A stretch of 64,000 nucleotides of DNA from Isoetes taiwanensis (GCA_021234155.1 JAJEKV010000026.1:4901183-4965182); one strand, 5' to 3'; counted from the first letter of the stretch, positions 1 to 11,577 are shown. The notes: generated by a model from the sequence alone, not told the origin. Numbers and translations are program-made.

Positions 1-250
1 ATCTCGCTTAAGGACCTTGGTTCTAAGTTTAAGGCTTGGCCATTAATATTATTTAACTTATTAAAGCTTAAAACATAATTCAAACATAAACGATGCACGC
101 CTTCTAAGTAACTGCAGGGTTCCAAAATGTCTAAGTTGCCTGATCTTTGCTAAGAGACAAAAATTCTAAGGAACTACAAGGTTCCAAAATGTCTATTTAG
201 ATCAATCCAAAGCTAACTAGCACCTTATTTCATGCTAAAAAGATATCTAA
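1..250. other. AT-rich intergenic start of window
   Basis: I see no gene here. A short direct repeat (ggttccaaaatgtct at about 118-132 and 181-195) is the only structure noticed. Confidence 0.5.
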
Positions 251-270
251 AAGTGCAAATATGGGCAAAC

Positions 271-320
271 CGGGTTGGTTCGCGCAAATGACGCAGAGGC
301 GTTTTGCGCGGACCGACCCG
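271..320. repeat. Hairpin unit, cgggttggt...accgacccg
   Basis: Arms 271-288 and 303-320 pair at about 16 of 18 positions, with a short loop containing acgcagaggcg. The same hairpin family recurs at 3690-3870. It is GC-rich in an AT-rich setting, and many CpGs sit in the arms. It lies just upstream of the LTR element inserted at 484. Confidence 0.7.
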
Positions 321-483
321 AGTTGGCCGTCTTTTTGCTGTTTTTAGATATTTTTAACAAATTTAAAGTGCTACACTACCTTTCTAGACAGTTTCTAAGC
401 ATTCTAACATCTTTTAATATGAAATTTGGGTCAATTTGGGCAAAATCGGGTGGCATCGCGCAGAATGGGTCTGCGTCGGGGGC

Positions 484-1184
484 TGTTGTGTGTTTTATCT
501 TGACTATTTTTGCATAATGAGCTTAAATTGGTGAAATGTATGCAAAAATGAAGAATTATATGGGTGTAATGTGGAGAAAATGTAAAAAATGTGCAAATAT
601 TGTGGAGGAAGCATTTATGATGTACTGAAGTGGAACCTATGGACTTGAAGGAGTATTAAAGTCCTTAAGAAATATCTTCAATGGTTGATAATTTGATGAT
701 GTGTCATGAATCTGGGGAAGCATGGTAGTTGCAAAGAAGTTTGGATGACCTAGATTTGAAGTTGAGGTGGCAAAATCTAGTGAACTTATGGTAGTTAGAA
801 TTTGGATCTAAGGTTGTGATTTGCCTAGATCTAGTGGCTAGGATCAAGTAGAGTTTTCTATAAGATAGCCAAAATTCGTGTAGAAGGGAGGCCCAAATTT
901 GGAAGATGACATCCGGGCAAAGTTCTTGAAGTGTGAGTATGTTTCTTGATCAGGTTGAATATTATTATGTTGAAGTATGATATTTTGATTATGATTATGT
1001 GATTCTCCTATTTGTTATCTCTATTTCTATAATCTCAAAAGACTTGTGTAAGAATGATTATGTTGGTGATTTATGATGCCAAGAGAGTGAGGCCTAGCCT
1101 ATCTCATATACCTTGAGATTTGCTTGGGTTGTTGTAGTTAGCGCTTGTTCTTCATTTTCCTTGGGTGCGAAGAAGATGCTAACA
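484..1184 (+). repeat. 5' LTR of the non-autonomous element
   Basis: TG...CA-bounded, 701 bp, nearly identical to 2963-3663. It should contain the promoter, but I cannot point to a convincing TATA box. The ORFs inside are chance ones, shared with the 3' LTR. Confidence 0.93.
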
Positions 1185-2950
1185 TATTTTGGGGGCATTA
1201 TTAGAAAGCAACATTCTACTAGCATTATATCCAAGAAAGGGGCGATTTTGCCATTTATAGTAGCAGAGCAAATAAACAAAACTTATTGTCATTCCTCCTT
1301 TCAAAATCAAAGTTCCCTTGCTGCAAATTCAAGAGGTATGGATACAGATTCTTGACTCCTTTCTCTTTTTACTGGCCAACAAAATTAGAAAGAGGTGCAC
1401 AAAATTAGCATGAGATATGTTCGTGATTCTTCCGATTCTGTTTGAAATTATTTATGAAGTCCAACTTTTGCTAGACCCCTGCCTCTCTGCTCTCGTCTCT
1501 CAGAAACAAAGTAAAAACCATTAAAGGGGGCAAAATAATTTGTCTATCCATACCTGTTTCTATACCTTAAAAGTTGCATGACTTGTGGATCTGTTGCTCG
1601 TTGCAAAGAAGAGCCATGGCATATCCTCATCTTCCCTGCCTAGTGTGGTTTATCTGCCACATTGCATTCGCACTACTGGGTTACATTCCCTCTTCATCAC
1701 CCCTTTCTGCTTAAGTATTTTTTTCCTTTTCCTGAAGCATTCGTTCAGCTAAATCCTTATTGCAGGCATACCTCCTTAAGCTTCAAAGTCATGGCTTCCA
1801 ACTCTGCTTTTAATGATGCACTGTTTTTATCAGCCAGAGCCTTCTTTTTCCGTTTGATTGGAGATTTGACTGAAGGGTTTTCTTCTGCAATATTTTCCTT
1901 CTCACTAATCAGTATCAATAGGGCAGCCATGGCCGGATTCTTGCCCTAGTCCTTCCTTCCTGATGCCTCCATACATTCTGTGCTTCTGCCATAGTGGCTA
2001 TTCTTCTGCCAGAAAACTGCCTCTATTAAAGATGGAACCTGAAAAACAAAAATAGGGATGAGGAGTCGGTTGATTCGCCCAGGCCATGAATCGTTCTGCC
2101 ATGCCATAATCAAAGAAAAAACTTTCTGCCATCGTTACCTTCCTTCCGCCATACCCTAACCGCCATCACGCAGCGCCTGAAAGGCCATGCCCTAAACCCC
2201 GTGTTAAGTAGCAAGGAAAAAAAGAAATGAAAAAAAAGGGGTATGAAGAATGATGTAATGCAAAGGTTATAGGAAAAATCAAAATCCTTTTTCCTCATAA
2301 TGGTGCACATGGCATGTTGGATAAATTGTGTGGCTATCAACTACTAGATCATGAGTTCAAGTCCATGTAGAGATATGAAGTGCTATATTTTTCGAAGATG
2401 TTTGTTTATTCCATGGGAAGACCCTAGGCACTATTTATTTTCCAACAAGTTATTTGAAGTCCAAGATAGAAGATGAAGATACAATGGTCGGCATTTTGTT
2501 TTTGCAATCTAATGAAGTCTAATGTTTGAATTTCTTTATTGTTGAAGCTATCAAATGAAGTTGTACAAGTTTTATTTTTTATTTAAAGTGATCATGGATG
2601 GCATGATGGATGTGCTGACCTAGAAAGGCAGCAGCATCTCATGACCTATGTAAAATGTGATGAAAAATTATAAGTGTTGTGAAGGGGATAGAGCGCCGTA
2701 CCGGGCAGTAGAGCGAGGGTGCCACTGACCTGGATGGGACTTGCCACCCTATAATTGATGAAGATGAAGTGATGTTAGAAGTTTTAGTATTTTTTTTCCT
2801 TGGAAGACTTCTATAGATGTTTTTGAAGGCTTGAAGACATTTGGACATTGGATTTTTGTTAAGTTGTGATGCTATTTAGAGGATCAAGTTGAAGACATGA
2901 AGATCGAAGAAAAGATTTTTGAAGAATTCATCGGGACGATGAATAATCTT

Positions 2951-2959
2951 GGGGGGGAA
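2951..2959 (+). promoter_or_regulatory. Polypurine tract of the non-autonomous element
   Basis: Gggggggaa lies four bases before the TG of the 3' LTR, the expected place for the plus-strand cDNA primer. It fixes the element's orientation. Confidence 0.75.
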
Positions 2960-2962
2960 TAA

Positions 2963-3663
2963 TGTTGTGTGTTTTATCTTGACTATTTTTGCATAATGAG
3001 CTTAAATTGGTGAAATGTATGCAAAAATGAAGAATTATATGGGTGTAATGTGGAGAAAATGTAAAAAATGTGCAAATATTGTGGAGGAAGCATTTATGAT
3101 GTACTGAAGTGGAACCTATGGACTTGAAGGAGTATTAAAGTCCTTAAGAAATATCTTCAATGGTTGATAATTTGATGATGTGTCATGAATCTGGGGAAGC
3201 ATGGTAGTTGCAAAGAAGTTTGGATGACCTAGATTTGAAGTTGAGGTGGCAAAATCTAGTGAACTTATGGTAGTTAGAATTTGGATCTAAGGTTGTGATT
3301 TGCCTAGATCTAGTGGCTAGGATCAAGTAGAGTTTTCTATAAGATAGCCAAAATTCGTGTAGAAGGGAGGCCCAAATTTGGAAGATGACATCTGGGCAAA
3401 GTTCTTGAAGTGTGAGTATGTTTCTTGATCAGTTGAATATTATTATGTTGAAGTATGATATTTTGATTATGATTATGTGATTCTCCTATTTGTTATCTCT
3501 ATTTCTATAATCTCAAAAGACTTGTGTAAGAATGATTATGTTGGTGATTTATGATGCCAGTAGAGTGAGGCCTAGCCTATCTCATATACCTTGAGATTTG
3601 CTTGGGTTGTTGTAGTTAGCGCTTGTTCTTCAGTTTTCCTTGGGTGCGAAGAAGATGCTAACA
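2963..3663 (+). repeat. 3' LTR of the non-autonomous element
   Basis: 701 bp, starts TGTTGTG and ends CTAACA, directly followed by the target duplication ggggc. The length equals the 5' LTR because two 1-bp indels compensate. Confidence 0.93.
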
Positions 3664-3689
3664 GGGGCACAGAGGGGTTTTACGCGATG

Positions 3690-3870
3690 CAACCCGAGTT
3701 GACTTTGACTTTTTTTTTTTTTTTCCGGCAAACCGGGTTGCTTCGCGCACAACCCGAGTTGACTTTGACTTTTTTTTTTTTTTCCCGGCAAACCGGGTTG
3801 CTTCGCGCAAATGAGGCCTGCGTTGCAAACGCAGAGGCCTTTCGCGCGATCCAACCCGAGTTGACTTTGA
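3690..3870. repeat. 60-bp tandem repeat with nested palindrome
   Basis: The unit begins caacccgagttgac, contains a run of about 15 T and ends accgggttgcttcgcgc. It starts at 3690 and 3750, with a partial third start at 3852. Between the last two copies, 3794-3857 folds into a long hairpin whose centre is gaggcctgcgtt/aaacgcagaggcct. The start of the unit is itself complementary to its end. The array is the right half of the site split by the LTR insertion. Confidence 0.8.
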
Positions 3871-3954
3871 CCCCATATATATACATACAACCATTAATTC
3901 TAGGAATTATAGGAACATATATACATACAAGTTCAAAATCTTATTCAAAGATTC

Positions 3955-4990
3955 CTAAATTTGATTTTTTTTTCTAATCCTCCGCGCTAGATTCATGCTC
4001 TTGAGCATAATGGTCATCCTCTTGGCATGAATGGTGCAGGTCTTGGCCTCCTCGGCTTTGGCCGCTTCCTGGCGAGATCCCGCCATCGTTGATGTGGTTC
4101 AGTAGTCGTGGCCCATCTTGAACTCCTCAATAGACCTTTGATGTAGGCACTCGAAAGAGAGTTTCTGGATCATCAGACTGGTATGCTGTTGGCAATGTCG
4201 AATATTCTGAGCAGCTCTACTGTGCTGGGTATTTGGCCCATGGCGGACCTTCTTCGGGGAATCGAGTCGAGGTGGTGGAGGCTAGCTTTTCGGCCCTGGT
4301 CGGCTACCTTGTTAGATCCATTGGCGGAGATAATTCTTGCATGCTGCCTTCTTCTTCTCGTACTCCATATCTTGCTTGAGCTTTAAGTAGCTTCTCGTTG
4401 ATGTTGCCCTCCTTGGACTGCATTGGATATGGTTTTCGAGCGTAGGCTGCGTCTGTTCTTCGGCCTCCTCCTCCTCTTCTTCTTTAGCCCCTTAAGCCTC
4501 CCTCTTGTTGGTGTGGTCCTTCCTCCTCGTGCTCATCCTCCTGCGCGATTCGTCCGTTGTGGTTCTCACGATAACCATGCTCTCCCTCGCCCTAGCTTCA
4601 CGCCTCTTTGTTAAGCTTCTCCCTTGCATAAGCCCTTTGCTCGCTTTTCTTCGCATTGGTTGCTCGCTCCCCTTGCTCTTTTCACATTGGTTGGGTTGCT
4701 CCTGTTCTTAGAGGTTGCTCTCTCACGGAGTGGAGCGATTCATCACGAAGAGCTTGAGTGGCCAAGTTAGTCGTCTGGCCTAGGGTCGCGGGCCTCCGCG
4801 ATTTGCTTGTCGCCGCAGAGTGAGTGCTTCCAGCGTTCGGTGCAAGCTGGAGCCTCAACCTTCCTAGCTACTTGTTTGGTCCTCCTAACAACTTAGCTTC
4901 CCCGATGGTGGCCTCTTCGAGCGATCTTGCCTCTATCTTCTTGGCTCCTTTGGATCGATCTGGTCAAATTTGTTGGATTCGGTGGACACT
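3955..4990 (-). pseudogene. Decayed histone H3-like ORF of the older element
   Basis: On the minus strand a stop at 3957-3955 is preceded by NLARRIR, then by CTIHAKRMTIM (codons from 4038 down). These match the C-terminal helix and the C..HAKR.TIM motif of histone H3. Further upstream, EEFKMGHDY, a stop, then TTSTMA and QEA match the EFKTDLRF..SAVMALQEA stretch of H3, with small indels. Further still, YQ..DPETLFRVP resembles YQKSTELLIRKLP. The reading frame is broken by at least one stop and several indels, so no protein is expected. About 800 bp of K/E-rich coding-like sequence precedes the fold, comparable to the long insertion in the intact copy. I could not identify the N-terminal tail with confidence. 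Confidence 0.7.
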
Positions 4991-5518
4991 CTTATGGCAG
5001 CCTTCTGAGATTAGCTTCTAATTCGCCTTTACAAGGGTAAAGGAAAAGTTCAAGCTACTATTTGGAAACTTCTAAGGAGTAGAGGCTTTTATAGGTTTAT
5101 TAGCTACTTTTTCTTAAGAGTAAATTTATTATAACTATGGGTTAATAATTAAGGTATTTCCCCTAATCACTTAACTATTTCTCAAAATTTCCTAATTCCT
5201 TTTGGGCCAAGTAGTGGTCATTTCACGCGATTTCTTTCAAGCTTTATTTTGAGCGATTTCTCATTCAATTTTTCACTTGAAAGGTGCGGTTCATGAACAA
5301 CTTGAGCTCAAATTTACTAGAAGGTTTCTTTTGACTATATTATTTCTACCACTTAGACTATACTTAATCTAATTACGACCCTGCTAATGGGGAAAAAAAA
5401 ATTCTCCCATATTTCAAGTAGCTTCAAGACCCGAATTCTCATTCCATTCCATAGCTAGGCCGCTTAGTCTACCTATTCGGGGATATGGTCGTGCTAGCTC
5501 TTGGTCAACCAAGAACAT
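4991..5518 (-). other. Leader of the older gypsy fragment
   Basis: Lies between the primer site and the H3-like ORF, read on the minus strand. It is about 0.5 kb against 1.27 kb in the intact element. I saw no copy of the palindromic promoter module found there. Confidence 0.4.
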
Positions 5519-5530
5519 TGCTCGATACCA
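5519..5530 (-). promoter_or_regulatory. Primer-binding site, tRNA-iMet type
   Basis: On the minus strand TGGTATCGAGCA begins one base after the LTR end CGTCACA. The intact element has TGGTATCAGAGC in the same place, also after one spacer base. This orients the fragment. Confidence 0.75.
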
Positions 5531-5531
5531 T

Positions 5532-7170
5532 TGTGACGCCCTCGCTAAATATACGGCCAAGGCCAGACACTCTCGGCAGAAATCCCCGTCCCGGCTCAAC
5601 AACCGCACAGGCCCTCCGCCTATCCCGCACTATGGAACTCCCCAGAGTGCGGAAAGGGGACACGAAAGTGTCTTCTGCGCCCCTTCCCCTATGGGCTCCT
5701 ATCACAAAAAGCATAAACAACGCCGAACTAGCAATAACAATACAACATACTACCTCGAATGGTAGTCCATCACATATCCATATGAGCAAAGAAGATAATC
5801 ATAAACCATAAAACATGAGAGCTCCTACCCATGGCTCCGACTCATAAGGAGGTAAACTGACTGGATAGGTCTCAAGATAGAGCAGACCGAGTCATAACAA
5901 TGGCGGTGGCATAAGACAATGGCTAGGGTTGACCACTCCATCCGCCCCTCCCATTGCATACTTTGCGGATGGGCTAAATCAGGCTCTGGCATGACTCTAG
6001 CCTTCCGGATACGCAATCCCATGGCATCACCCATCGGGACTACTCCAGGTTGCATCTCCCTGGTCCGATGAGGCAGGAAGGGTTGCATCTCCCCTCCCCA
6101 GGGTCTAGAGGTTCCGTGGGCGGCTAGAGAATCGTGGCGACACACGATTCTGCACTCCCACTTAACCCCCAAAACGAGAGCCAAGCCGACACTTGCAGCT
6201 CTCGAGAGGCATGGCACCATTGCCCCCAGAGGTGTGGGACCCATGCTCGCCCACACCTAAGTGACCCACCATAAGCCTAGCCCACTATGGGATCCCCCGA
6301 AGCCCCCACTCGGCAGGGATCCTCCCTCCACATTCCCTCTAGCCCCGTTATGTGGTGCTGAGTCACAGCATAGCCTCGATAGCCTGGTGGGCTCCTATGC
6401 ACAGGCCGCAACTAATAGGAACTAAGGGATCTACTCTAGGAGCATACTACATATGGCCCTAGGTCTCTACCCCCCTTCCCAATACAAGAGGAGCAACATG
6501 ATCAACCATCATCACATAGTCATCATATCATGAGAATAATCATAAGAAGAACATCTTAACCTAATCATACAAATCTAACTAATGGTTAGGGTTCCTTGAT
6601 TAGGGTTCAAGATGTTGAATGTGGGTTCTAGGATGGCTCTACTCTAGATACAAGATACTAGCACATCCGGAATGCTAATTCCGGATGAGCTATCACAACT
6701 ACTACCCTATGTACCGCTCCCCCGATGCTCTCCCTCCGTCCGGTGTGCCTCCATGGTCTTCGACTCACGTGATGTTTGCTCTTGCTCCAAGAACGAAGTC
6801 TACCTGGCGGGGCCGCCGCACCAGTCTATGCCACACAAGAACGATGTTCAAACGGGGTTTCAACGGTAGGTGAGTCTCTGGGTGCTAGGGCTGGAAAGAG
6901 GCCTAGGGTTAGGGTTCCAGCCTATATAAGTTAGGTCCACCTAGGATGCCACGTGGCACCAATCGGGTGAGTCTCGTGTGGCGGTTGCCCAATAGGTTAA
7001 GGCCACATGGAAAATGGTCTTAACCTAAGGTTGGCTAAGTTATATGAATAACTTAGTCATGCCCCCCTAGTGCCACAATCTATGGTATACAAGGCTATGA
7101 AGATAGACTTGTATAGTGACGGGTCCAGGAATATACGTATTCATAGCGTATATTCCCCTGGAACGTCACA
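5532..7170 (-). repeat. Long LTR of the older gypsy fragment
   Basis: Bounded by tgtgacg and cgtcaca, giving 7-bp terminal inverted repeats identical to those of the 26440-39787 LTRs. Shared blocks include gtattgggaaggggg, gggagatgcaaccc and gggcggatggagtgg. ORFs inside, such as a 143-codon one on the minus strand at 5825-6256, are not protein-like. Confidence 0.85.
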
Positions 7171-7472
7171 GAAGCTAATGCCTCAGTTGAACTAGGTACA
7201 CATATGCTACTAGAAGAAATAGGAGCATGAGGCAATGCCAATGGATTGAGGTGCACAGAAGCCTGCCTCTCCTGCCCCTCAGATCCAACTGCCACGGCTG
7301 ATACCAAACTCTTAGGAGAAGAAGGGGCACCTTCACGAGCCAGTTTGTGGGCATCTCGAACACTAATCTTTGGATAATCTAAAGCATGTTCCCTTCCACA
7401 ATTTCCCTGTATTCCATTAGGACTACCAGAGGAGTGCTTGGAAGGACTACGAGTTGCTTTTGCCATCTCCAC
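7171..7472 (-). CDS. Unidentified ORF start cut by the older LTR
   Basis: Minus-strand ORF starting at 7472 (MEMAKATRSPSKHSS) that runs about 100 codons before crossing into the LTR at 7170 and ending inside it at 7095. It is S/P/A-rich and hydrophilic, with AHKLAREGAPSSP and a possible nuclear-type basic start. I do not recognise it. It may be the first exon of a host gene or of an older mobile element, truncated by the LTR insertion. No flanking support was found. Confidence 0.3.
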
Positions 7473-9196
7473 TAAAAGGGGGCTACTTCTAGTGGTACTT
7501 GAATTTTTCAGAAGTTACTGGTTTGTGGGGAACTATAGAGCTCTCCAACGAGCCCAAGCACGCCTAAAACTGCCACCAAATGCAAGAGTTATGGCAAAAA
7601 GAAGATTGCAGCCAAACCCTAACACCGCCAATAAAGGGCCGGAGCTGTCAGACGATTATCCGCTGCCAATACAGTCCAATCATCATACAAGCTTTATATC
7701 AACAGAAAGAGCATGCAACGAGCTTTCCAACGAGCCCAGAATCACTAAAATCTGACATGGGAATCAAAAGTTATGTGCAAACGAACGGGGCTGAAACCCT
7801 AGGCGCCATCACCAGCGCCCTTCCATAAAAATATGTTTTCAGCAATCAGTTGTTTAGAATGCTACAACTAACGAATCTCGATAATTACTGGTGTAAGAGC
7901 AGTACAAGCACATCAATTTGACCAAACAGGGTACGAGGATCTCGAATAGAAATAGTTATGTTTTCTAATCCAATCCAAGAAACTTCAAGAAAGAGGGAAA
8001 GGAAGAAAGGTTCGATGGTTCAGGATCCCATGGGCAGGATTTAGTGCTAAAACAAAATTTAAAAATTCGATTAGACCTTGTTAATTAGTGCTATTGGAAT
8101 GGGCTAAAAATGGCATTATTTATGCCGTTGTAGTATGCGAGGACTCTAGACATTTAGATCTCATTGCATAGTGGAAAAGGTATAAGGTAAAAGGTCCACA
8201 TCACCTACACACGACAATTATCTATTGATGTAAGTGAACCGTGTGCCTCCAACTCCATGTGTGAAACCCAAAACTCAAGTTGGCCAATGTGTAATACTGT
8301 TGGAGACAGTGGACATCCTTGGCGCACTCTCGCACTATGATAATAGATTGGCTTGATGGCATTTATATTGATACTGCTATAAACAACTTGTAGACATCAC
8401 TCTACAAGCCTTGCAAGACAACTAATTGTGACGTATCTCTTCCAAACATTGTGTCGAAAGTTTTACAAAGTCTATAAAATAGCAACAAAAATATCTAGCA
8501 TAATAACATGGTGTTATTTTTGTAGACTTATACACTTTTTGGCATGGTTTTACAATGATTCTGGTGCTGTATTCGTTGTAGCATACTAAATAATATTTCT
8601 AGAGTGCGTCATTTTTGGAGCGTTGATTTGGATTAGCTTAAATAATATAACAACTATTATTGCCAACACTGCTTTCATACATGTGAAACCCCAAAACTTT
8701 TGTCCTCTGGACTCTAATCTTCTTGATTATTGTTGTTGGGGGAGTAGATTGTTATCTTCGTTGAGCACAATGCTTTTTTTCTCAAGCAAAAAAGGCAAAC
8801 GCGATCTGATTAAAGAATAAGCATGAATCGACCATGTGATTATTAGGGTTACCTAACCCTAGCTTCTGCGCGATGGTAGTTTCTGGGAAGGAGTCTTTGC
8901 TGGAGAATGGTTGTAGAGGCTGGAGAATCATCGCAGTGGCTAGAGCAGATCACTCGGTTGTCACTCTGGAGCTGGAGCTATTTTGTAGCAAGCTGGAGAA
9001 TGATTGTCGAGGCTGGAGTTTCAGTTGTGGCACATGCTTCAACTCGCAGCTCTTCATATTTCATGGTGATTTGGTTATTCAAGCTTACAAAAATTGGGCA
9101 GTTTTTTCAAGTGGGTTGCTTTTGCTGAATATGAATCAGATGGCATTCAGAATCGTTCTTCACCTTTTGAACTCTGAATATATTGTATTCAAGTCG
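7473..9196. other. Intergenic, no gene recognised
   Basis: Mixed AT-rich DNA. The phrase tccaacgagccca occurs twice (about 7546 and 7726), hinting at an old local duplication. A 115-codon ORF at 8873 has no recognisable motif. Confidence 0.4.
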
Positions 9197-9336
9197 GAAA
9201 TGTCAATTTCTTTCATTTAATCAAAATGCACCTATGAGCTTGCTGGGCTCTATGCTGGCAGATGTAGAAATGCCAATTTTTTTCATTCGTAGTTGAAATG
9301 CACATGTGAGCTTACTGGGCTCTGTGCCGGCAGATT
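9197..9336. repeat. 70-bp tandem duplication
   Basis: Two adjacent diverged copies beginning gaaatgtcaattt / gaaatgccaattt and ending ctggcagat / ccggcagat. Confidence 0.8.
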
Positions 9337-10609
9337 ATTCAACGCATTAAGGTTTCTATAATTACAATATTGAATTTGATGAAGAAACAGAGTTCTTTAC
9401 CGGTCAGCTATTAGGACAAAACCCCACCTCACAGAGCATTTTCCATTCTTTCCTTCTCATCAAAACAAAAAGCATGGAAGCTACATAATATATTGTGTTG
9501 CTCTTCATGTTTATGCTCCATCAATGCTATAATGACATGGGTTGTTAGTTATGCAAATCCTTTGGCAAAAACACTGTTGTTTTACAACGCACAAACATCT
9601 GGCAAATTGCTTCGAACCTAAAGGCCCATTGAAGAAGGAAGACACATTCGTGTCCAAATTCGCAATATAAAACTCCAGAATGACCTGGTTATGGCAACTA
9701 GTTGGTGATGCAAGTTTTTCGGATGTTTTGCAAAAAGTATGTTAAGAAGTTGAAGTGTTTAGATTATATGCATTCAACTTCCGCAAAACAAATTGTCTCA
9801 CATCCGGATTTTGCAGAAATAGTACTTTTATTTAAGTTAAAATAGGTTGCTCATTTATAGAAGAGCTTCTTCCTTATCTCTGGATTATCTACATTTCTAG
9901 ATGGCTTTTCAAATTTATTGCTAAGTTTTGGCAAGACCAGGGCTTTAGTGGAGGCCAGGTGAGTAAATACAAGTTGTCTATAGAATATTGTCTCGCCTTC
10001 CTTGCTCGATGTATGAAAAAGGCAAGAGTTTGATGATGCAAGGGTTGTCTTTGATAATTCCAGCATATGTAAGAAATGGACTTGCTGATAAATCCCTGCA
10101 TCTTTTGCACTAATGGTATTATGGCAAAACAATGCACATCTACATTTTCCTTTTCTATGAAAATGCGCCCTTGTTCTTGTCACATATCCAGGCAATGCCA
10201 TCAGGCAATGCCATCATTGTATCTTCCATCCAATATAATCATTATCAGGTTGTTTTGAAGCATTTGCATAGCAGCTGCAAACATGCGCATATTACATGCA
10301 ACAAGATGTAGAGCGTGTATGTTCTTGGTTTTCTTTTTTGGTTGTTATTTTTCTATTATAGTGCAGATCATTTCTCTGCGCTATAACTACCATACATACT
10401 AGTAACCATGGGATGATGCCTCTATTTTGGAGGCCTGGTTAGAGTTGGAACATAAATTATTTTTGCCTAATGGATTTTCAAATAGATCTTTAAAGAGATT
10501 TTAAGATTCTCATAGCTCCAATGACAAGGATGATGTTGTGGCTTGCTCTACCTTCAAGGTTGGACCCATGTTACATCAATATAGCATCATCATTATTATG
10601 AACACACAT
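9337..10609. other. Intergenic, no gene recognised
   Basis: AT-rich. The longest ORF (9851-10201, minus) shows no domain. Confidence 0.4.
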
Positions 10610-10711
10610 CATGCTTATTGGTGTTCACACTATTGCATCAATGCATATTATCACATCTTACATGTTTATTGGAGTTCCCACTATTGCATCAATGCATAAT
10701 ATCACATCTTA
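10610..10711. repeat. 51-bp tandem duplication
   Basis: Two copies of catgYttattggWgttc...tcacatctta at 10610-10660 and 10661-10711. Confidence 0.85.
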
Positions 10712-11457
10712 CATGGCTACCTGTATTGAAGCCTATAAATTGTATATGTTGGTTTCTATTTTTTTTTATTATTTTAAATTCCTGAATAAATATATCAATA
10801 AAATATTTTTAATTTTAATCATGTCTATAATACTATTACAAATATTTTCTACCCTGTTCATCAATTCTTACACAATTCTTAAGGCCCCGAACGTGCCAAA
10901 TTTTTTTTGAGTTAACACAAACCATTACATCCAACAGTCTAAAATTAAATCCCCATTGAAACCCCTTTGGTTTGGGTGTTCACACCTGGGAGGGGGATGA
11001 CATTGGGCATTGAGAGTTGCTGAATGGGCATATTTGTCCTTTATTCCTTGATTTGGCCTATACATAGCAATCCTCGTTTGTGGGGTGTGCTTGTATAAGT
11101 TTTGGTATGCCGTATAACAAGGTTTGCAAAATATTATAAGGTTTGAGGCCATGTACTAAATGGTGTTGATTTTGTACACGTATTACAAGTGCTTATTAGC
11201 TTGGCCAATAACACGAAGCCTTGATTTCTTTTTCTAGAATTTCTCCAAACAATTTGCAAGCAAGGGGCTTATCATGATGGCATAGTAATTGGTAAGGCAA
11301 TATTCATCGACCTTGTAAATTGAAACCATTTTGCTAATTATCTATTGTGACAAAAATCCTTCATATGGAGCCCTATAAAATATACAACATTTCAACAATA
11401 TACTTGATCTCCAAACCCAAGCAAATTCAACCCTGCAAATCTCCACTTTGGATAAGA
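10712..11457. other. Intergenic, no gene recognised
   Basis: AT-rich sequence. No domain or RNA gene seen. Confidence 0.4.
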
Positions 11458-11577
11458 TCCACCTTGACAATCAAGGTGGAATTTTGTTGTTTCAATACAG
11501 TAATTGGCATCATGATCTCCACCTTGACAGTGAAGGTGGAACTTGTTTGTCTCAATACAGTAATTGGCATCATGACG
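11458..11577. repeat. 60-bp tandem duplication with internal stem
   Basis: Copies at 11458-11517 and 11518-11577 each start tccaccttgac and contain the inverted partner of that start ten bases later, giving a small hairpin in each unit. They end aatacagtaattggcatcatga. Confidence 0.85.

Larger units (their letters stand above)
484..3663 (+). mobile_element. Non-autonomous LTR retrotransposon, complete, TSD ggggc
   Basis: Two direct repeats of 701 bp (484-1184 and 2963-3663) both begin TGTTGTG and end CTAACA. They are flanked by an exact 5-bp target duplication, ggggc (479-483 and 3664-3668). The LTRs differ at only a handful of positions (two 1-bp indels and about three substitutions by eye), so the insertion is recent. 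The 1.78-kb interior has no gag or pol ORF; the translations there look like noise. It must therefore have been mobilised by proteins made elsewhere. A G-rich polypurine tract (2951-2959) sits just before the 3' LTR, fixing the + orientation. I see no canonical initiator-Met primer site after the 5' LTR. The superfamily cannot be decided from the sequence. Confidence 0.95.
3955..7170 (-). mobile_element. 5' fragment of an older histone-bearing Ty3/gypsy element
   Basis: Read on the minus strand, this has a 1.64-kb LTR (7170 to 5532), one base, a primer-site-like TGGTATCGAGCA (5530-5519), about 500 bp of leader and a decayed H3-like ORF ending at 3955. LTR ends, primer position and the H3-like ORF occur in the same order as in the intact element at 26440-39787. 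The LTRs share the first 14 bases (tgtgacgttccagg), the last seven and several internal blocks, but are otherwise well diverged. Gag, pol and the second LTR are missing; the fragment ends next to the hairpin repeat array. Confidence 0.8.

Noticed and set aside
3591-3977. 128-codon + ORF with repeated PELTLT units
   Set aside because: It is the translation of the 60-bp hairpin repeat running out of the LTR; the repeat explains it.
4989-5010. Possible H3 tail (ARTKQT-like) in the older minus-strand copy
   Set aside because: A frame reading HRIQQI could come from ARTKQT by single changes, but there is no start codon, a stop follows and the match is too short.
5825-6256. 143-codon minus-strand ORF
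   Set aside because: It lies wholly in the older LTR, has biased composition and no domain.
3955-7170. Counting the H3-like pseudogene as a processed host H3 gene
   Set aside because: The LTR, primer site, leader and order match the intact element, and no poly(A) tail or plain 136-codon H3 frame is present.
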